A stretch of DNA of 64,000 nt, taken from assembly GCF_030283205.1 (NCBI RefSeq), contig NZ_JASNWF010000016.1:18018-82017 (forward strand). Direction: 5' to 3'. Under the pieces are notes generated by a model. That model worked only from the letters and a program-made list of their open reading frames with translations. It was not told the DNA's origin and did not search any database. Positions 60,272 through 64,000 of this stretch are shown here, one piece after another (position 1 is the first letter of the stretch; each line of letters starts with the position of its first letter). The position numbers and the translations under genes are program-made. The stretch is from Actinomadura opuntiae. Its GTDB lineage: Bacteria > Actinomycetota > Actinomycetes > Streptosporangiales > Streptosporangiaceae.

Positions 60272-62308
60272 CTAGGCGTTGGGGACCGGTTCTCGGTCGG
60301 GGGCCGGGCGTGCCGGGGTGCGGGACAGCGGGCCGGGCCACCAGAAGCGGGGACCGGTGTCCAGGGCCAGGGCGGGGACGATCACCGAGCGGACGAGGAA
60401 GGTGTCGAGCAGGACGCCGAGCGCGACCAGCACGCCGATCTCCACGAACATCGTCACCGGCATGACGCCGAGGACGCCGAAGGTGCTGGCCAGCACCAGC
60501 CCCGCGCTGGAGATGACGCCGCCGGTGACGCCGAGTCCGCGCAGCACGCCCGCGCGGTGCCCGGAGCGGGCCGTCTCCTCGCGGATGCGGGAGACGAGGA
60601 ACAGGTTGTAGTCGACGCCGAGCGCCACCATGAACAGGAAGCCCATCAGCGCGACCTGGATGTCCAGCGCCGGGAAGCCGAACGCGTGCCGGAACAGCAG
60701 CCAGGACGCGCCGAGCGCGGCGAAGTACGACGCGACGACGGTGGCGATCACCAGCAGCGGGGCGACGAGGGCGCGGAGCAGGACCATCAGCACGACGAGG
60801 ACGACGCCCAGGATCAGCGGGATCACGACGCGGCGGTCGTGCGCCTGCGCGTCGGCGAGGTCGAGTTCGCTCGCCGCTCCCGCGCCGACGAGCGCGTCCG
60901 GTTCGGCGTGGCGTATCCGCTCGACGGTCCGCTGGGCGGCGTCGCTGTCGGGCGGGTCGGCCAGCACGACGGCGGTGCGGGTGAGGCGTCCGTCGCTCGA
61001 CGTCTCGGGCGCCGCGACCCGCGCGATCCCGGAAATGCCGTGCAGATCGACCGGCTTTCCGCTGACGATTTGGAGGGGCCGGCTCTCGTCGCCGGGGTAG
61101 TGGGCCGCGGCGAGGCGCTCGCCCTGCACCGAGTTCGGCGTCGTGGTGAGGAAGTGCGCGCGGTCCAGGCCGGTGTGCAGGCCGAGGCAGCCGGCGGCGA
61201 GCGCGGCCAGCAGGGCGGCGCCGAGCGTCCAGACCAGGCGGGGACGTGCGGCGACGCGGCGGCCGACGCGGTCCCAGACGCCGCCGCGGGCGGGCGGCGC
61301 GTCCCCGAAGTGCGGGACGCGCGGCCAGAACACCCAGCGGCCGAGCACGACCAGCATCGCGGGGAGCAGCGTCATCACGACGACGAGGCCGCCGATGACG
61401 CCGATCGCGCCGACCGGGCCGAGCGCGTAGTTGAAGCCCATGTGCGCCGCGAGCAGGCACAGCAGCCCGAGGCAGACGGTCGCGGCGGACGCGGTGATGG
61501 GCGCGGCGGCACGGCGGAGCGCGACGGCCATCGCCCGGTACCGGTCCTCGTGGCGGCGCAGTTCCTCGCGGTAGCGGGCGAGGAGGAGCATCGCGTAGTC
61601 GGTGGTGATGCCGAAGACGAGCGCGTTGAGGATGGTCGACATGCCGTCCGCCACGTACAGGCCGGCGTACTTGCCCAGCAGGTAGACGACGGCCGTGGAC
61701 ACCTGGAGCGAGATCGCCGCGCTGGCGAGCGGGAGCAGCCACAGGATCGGGCTGCGGTAGGTGAGCAGCAGTACGGCCGCGACCAGCAGGATCGTCACGA
61801 GGAGGAGCGGCTTGTCGACCTTGCGGAAGGCGTCGCCGGAGTCGAGCGCCGCGCCGGCGGGCCCGGTCACCTTCACCTCCAGCCCTCGGGGGACGTGTCC
61901 TGTCGCCATGTCGCGGACCTTCTCGGCGTTGTCCGTGAGGTCGTCGTTGTCGTGGAGCGGGACGGTCAGCAGGAGTGCCCGGCCGTCGTGCGACGGTTGC
62001 GGGGCGTCGACCGGTCCTGCGGCGAGCGGAGCGAGGGTGCGGCGGTCGGCGTCCGCCTCGGCGCGGTCGGCGGGCGTGACGCCGGCGGTGCGCGCGTAGA
62101 CGATGACGGCCGGGGCCTGCTTGCCGTCCCGGAACCGGTCCGTGAGCTTCTCCACCTCGGTGGACTGGGCGCCGCGCGGCAGCTCGGCCGCCGACTTCGC
62201 CTTCACGACGTCCGGCAGCTTGCCGGCGAACGGGACCGCGACCGCGACAATCGCGACCCAGAGCAGCAGGACCGCCCATTTCAGCGTGCGTTTGCTCGAG
62301 AGCAGCAT
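60272..62308 (-). CDS. MMPL/RND-type membrane transporter
   Basis: 678 aa. About 11-12 membrane helices in two halves: one N-terminal helix, a periplasmic-type loop (LPDVVKAKSAAELPRGAQST...), a helix block with FGITTDYAMLLLARYREELR, a second loop, and a second block with MVALGVDYNLFLVSRIREET. These GxxxDY motifs carry the proton-relay Asp of MMPL transporters. Exports lipids or small toxic molecules; substrate unknown. The regulator 138 bases upstream in the same direction likely controls it. Confidence 0.93.
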   Translation of the reverse strand: MLLSSKRTLKWAVLLLWVAIVAVAVPFAGKLPDVVKAKSAAELPRGAQSTEVEKLTDRFRDGKQAPAVIVYARTAGVTPADRAEADADRRTLAPLAAGPVDAPQPSHDGRALLLTVPLHDNDDLTDNAEKVRDMATGHVPRGLEVKVTGPAGAALDSGDAFRKVDKPLLLVTILLVAAVLLLTYRSPILWLLPLASAAISLQVSTAVVYLLGKYAGLYVADGMSTILNALVFGITTDYAMLLLARYREELRRHEDRYRAMAVALRRAAAPITASAATVCLGLLCLLAAHMGFNYALGPVGAIGVIGGLVVVMTLLPAMLVVLGRWVFWPRVPHFGDAPPARGGVWDRVGRRVAARPRLVWTLGAALLAALAAGCLGLHTGLDRAHFLTTTPNSVQGERLAAAHYPGDESRPLQIVSGKPVDLHGISGIARVAAPETSSDGRLTRTAVVLADPPDSDAAQRTVERIRHAEPDALVGAGAASELDLADAQAHDRRVVIPLILGVVLVVLMVLLRALVAPLLVIATVVASYFAALGASWLLFRHAFGFPALDIQVALMGFLFMVALGVDYNLFLVSRIREETARSGHRAGVLRGLGVTGGVISSAGLVLASTFGVLGVMPVTMFVEIGVLVALGVLLDTFLVRSVIVPALALDTGPRFWWPGPLSRTPARPAPDREPVPNA

Positions 62309-62446
62309 GAAGTGCTCTCCTTTCCGTGGGGGTTGTGCATCGTGTGAGCGACGCGCCGCCGGCCGATGGAACGGACGGCGGCGGGTGTGATGCGGCCTCC
62401 GCCCGGGCCGCCGAGGGGCAACTCGGCGGCCCGGACTCCTCCGGGC

Positions 62447-63052
62447 TCAGACCTCGGGGAAGGCCAGGAACCGGGCGTGCAGGGTGCGCGCGCCCGGCGG
62501 CGGGTCGTCGTCGGCCCGCTTGTAGCGGTAGAGGAGCGCGATGTACTCCTCGAAGAAGGGACGCACCTGGTCGGGCGTCAGCGTGACGGTGGCGGTGGAG
62601 AACAGCAGGGCGTCCGCCCACTCGCCCATCCCGTCGCGTTCCCGCTGGTAGCGGGCCAGCATCTCCAGCTCGTTCGCGACCTCCAGCTTCGTCGCCTGCT
62701 CGACCGCCTCCCGCATCGCCGGCGACTGCTCGCGGTGGGGCGGGATCCGCCGGTCCGCCGGGACGGCCCGCCACCAGCGCTCCCGCCCGCGCTTGAGCTC
62801 CGGCACCTCCTCGACGAACCCGTACTTGGCGAACTGCCGCAGGTGGTAGCTCGTCGCGCCGGTGCTCTGGCCCAGCTCGCGGGCGAGTGTCGTGGACGAG
62901 ACGGGCCCGCGCCGCATGATCTCCGCGATCCGCTGCCGGAGCGGGTGGGCGAGCAGCCGCACCTGCCGCGGGTCGGTGATCATCTCGGGGGCCGGCTGCT
63001 CTTTCGGCGGCCGGTGCGGGGGCGGCTGCCCGGGCGGCGGTTGCTCCTTCAT
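62447..63052 (-). CDS. ArsR-type winged-helix regulator
   Basis: 201 aa. After a Pro-rich start, the HTH reads VRLLAHPLRQRIAEIMRRGP, STTLARELGQSTGATSYHLR, QFAKYGFVEEVPEL; the C-terminus is helical and lacks the metal-binding Cys of true ArsR sensors. ATG 63052 directly precedes the conserved part; a 19-base palindrome (63070-63088) lies 17 bases upstream, its probable operator. Confidence 0.88.
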   Translation of the reverse strand: MKEQPPPGQPPPHRPPKEQPAPEMITDPRQVRLLAHPLRQRIAEIMRRGPVSSTTLARELGQSTGATSYHLRQFAKYGFVEEVPELKRGRERWWRAVPADRRIPPHREQSPAMREAVEQATKLEVANELEMLARYQRERDGMGEWADALLFSTATVTLTPDQVRPFFEEYIALLYRYKRADDDPPPGARTLHARFLAFPEV

Positions 63053-63069
63053 GACGTGGACGCTACGAG

Positions 63070-63088
63070 TTGCAAAGGGCCTTTGCAA
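63070..63088. promoter_or_regulatory. operator of the ArsR-type regulator
   Basis: TTGCAAAGG-G-CCTTTGCAA is a perfect 9-bp palindrome with one central base, unusually AT-rich for this DNA. It sits where the promoter of the regulator/MMPL pair should be. Confidence 0.75.
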
Positions 63089-63282
63089 TGCCTCTTGGCA
63101 TAGTTCGCCGCAGAGGGGGAGGGGCGTGGCGCCCGCGGGGGAGGCGCCCGCTACCCCGCAGGTTCCGGTTCTGCTGCGTGATCGATCCGATACGTGCTGA
63201 AACAATTCCCGTGTCCTTGGCTGACGGGCACTCCTGCGGTCAACTAAAGTCGTTGGCGTCGGTGAGGTTCGGGAGGGGCCGG

Positions 63283-63735
63283 ATGAGCAACAAGACGGAA
63301 GAGATCGCGCCGAGCGCGACGCTGGCGGACAAGGTCGAATGGCTGATCCGCAACCTGTGGCCGGCGGACGCGCAGCCGCCGCGCAACAACGTCGAGACCG
63401 CCGCCGCCATCGCGCGCACCACCGGTGAGGACATCTCGTCCACCACCGTGTGGAAGCTGCGCACCGGACGCCAGGAGAACCCCCAGCTCAAGACCCTCCG
63501 CGCGCTCGCCACCTTCTTCGGCGTGCCGATCGGCTACTTCGGCCGCCCCAGCGAGACCGCCCCCATCGACGAGGACATCACCCTCAAGGCGCTGCGCCGC
63601 GACGTCGAGCACGGCATCATCCGGCCCGAGGTCCTGCGCGCCCTGGTCGACCTGTCGCCGGAGGCCCGCTGGGTCGTCGACGAGATGATCCTCAGTGCCG
63701 CCGAGGCCGACCGCCGCCGGCAGGCCGCGTCCTGA
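63283..63735 (+). CDS. EspR-like helix-turn-helix regulator
   Basis: 150 aa. The N-terminal HTH covers DKVEWLIRNLWPAD, NNVETAAAIARTTGEDISST and TVWKLRTGRQENPQLKTLRA, followed by FFGVPIGYFG. The C-terminal helices (DVEHGIIRPEVLRALVDLSP) resemble the dimer domain of mycobacterial EspR, a nucleoid-associated XRE-type protein. GGGAGGGG precedes ATG 63283. Targets unknown. Confidence 0.82.
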   Translation: MSNKTEEIAPSATLADKVEWLIRNLWPADAQPPRNNVETAAAIARTTGEDISSTTVWKLRTGRQENPQLKTLRALATFFGVPIGYFGRPSETAPIDEDITLKALRRDVEHGIIRPEVLRALVDLSPEARWVVDEMILSAAEADRRRQAAS

Positions 63736-63758
63736 CCCTCCCGCCGCGACCCTCCGGC

Positions 63759-64000
63759 TCAGGGCAGATCGGTGCGCCAGAGGGTCGGGGCGGTGCCGTC
63801 CGTACCGGTGGCGACGAGGCCCTTGCCCTGGAGGGCGAGGCCCGTCAGCCGCTGGCTCCCGTCACCCTCCAGGCGGGCGCCGTGCGGACGGGCCATCCGC
63901 CAGGACGTGCCGTCGGGGGAGCTCCACAGCGCGACGTCGTCGGTCCCGGCCGGTGTCCCGGCGAGGACGAAGCCGCGCGGCGTCGCCAGGCTCGCCGTCA
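63759..64000 (-). CDS. C-terminal fragment of a probable beta-propeller protein (start outside window)
   Basis: An open frame of 79 codons from the window edge to the stop at 63759-63761, without its start. It reads PRGFVLAGTPAGTDDVALWS, SPDGTSW and GLVATGTDGTAPTLWRTDLP; the WSSPDGTSW motif with G-x-V-A-x-G strands is typical of sialidase/BNR-like or WD-type propeller blades. Convergent with the EspR-like gene. Function not assignable. Confidence 0.6.
   Translation of the reverse strand, partial: TASLATPRGFVLAGTPAGTDDVALWSSPDGTSWRMARPHGARLEGDGSQRLTGLALQGKGLVATGTDGTAPTLWRTDLP

Noticed and set aside
60149..62347. 732-codon plus-strand frame opposite the MMPL gene
   Set aside because: Asp/Gly/Arg/Val-rich shadow; the opposite strand has transporter helices and GxxxDY motifs.

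Overview
The window is a GC-rich actinomycete chromosome segment. Codon use, F420-type and MMPL genes, leaderless start sites and gene order all fit. The order etfBA, cysteine desulfurase, mnmA, methionine-synthase-like, ligA, GGDEF/EAL, gatCAB, GGDEF/EAL, ilvBNC, serA, leuB, ilvE, citramalate synthase is the core order I know from Streptomyces and relatives. The extra paralogous kinases and intergenic repeats suggest a Streptosporangiales/Thermomonosporaceae-type organism (Actinomadura-like); that is inference.

Layout. 1-7.1 kb: the end of an acyl-ACP desaturase, then four tandem kinase genes (five kinase domains) running from a soluble kinase through a dual-kinase protein with DivIVA-type motifs to a membrane pseudokinase. 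7.2-11 kb: etfBA, facing a fifth membrane kinase with an extracellular RsiV-like domain. 11.3-13.4 kb: a TetR/MFS pair. 13.6-23.5 kb: sulfur/tRNA and DNA housekeeping (cysteine desulfurase, two DUF1206 proteins, mnmA, F420-type oxidoreductase, MetE-like protein, ligA). 23.8-36.2 kb: two membrane GGDEF-EAL proteins flanking gatCAB, a small membrane protein bracketed by inverted 175-bp repeats, a decayed methyltransferase, a DUF4253 protein and a sugar-dehydrogenase lipoprotein. 36.2-53.9 kb: branched-chain amino-acid and serine synthesis (ilvBNC, serA, leuB, ilvE, cimA), interrupted by PadR, DUF2079, a thymidylate-synthase-like protein, a FhuF-like Fe-S protein and cobalt uptake genes cbtBA under a cobalamin riboswitch. 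53.9-64 kb: GNAT, a MhuD-type heme oxygenase, a CBM2-like membrane protein, FAH hydrolase, DUF2461, tRNA-Gln and two identical tRNA-Glu genes, a methyltransferase, an MMPL exporter with its regulator, an EspR-like regulator and a truncated gene at the edge.

Regulation is unusually readable. Three short leader peptides rich in Val/Ile/Leu codons are present: before ilvB and cimA with attenuator terminators, and an orphan before a 37-aa ORF and the FhuF-like gene. A CGTCTCATAT box recurs at ilvB, at the orphan leader and at leuB, suggesting one BCAA regulon. Several genes start 6-8 bases after a TAnnnT hexamer and look leaderless.

Most unusual items: a repeat that begins at the stop codon of two genes and keeps two hairpins through compensatory changes (21.06-21.30 kb and 45.80-45.90 kb); the inverted repeats around 26 kb, also with compensatory hairpin changes; the orphan leader at 46 kb; and the kinase array with stepwise loss of catalytic residues. 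I saw no CRISPR array, insertion sequence, prophage or secondary-metabolite cluster.
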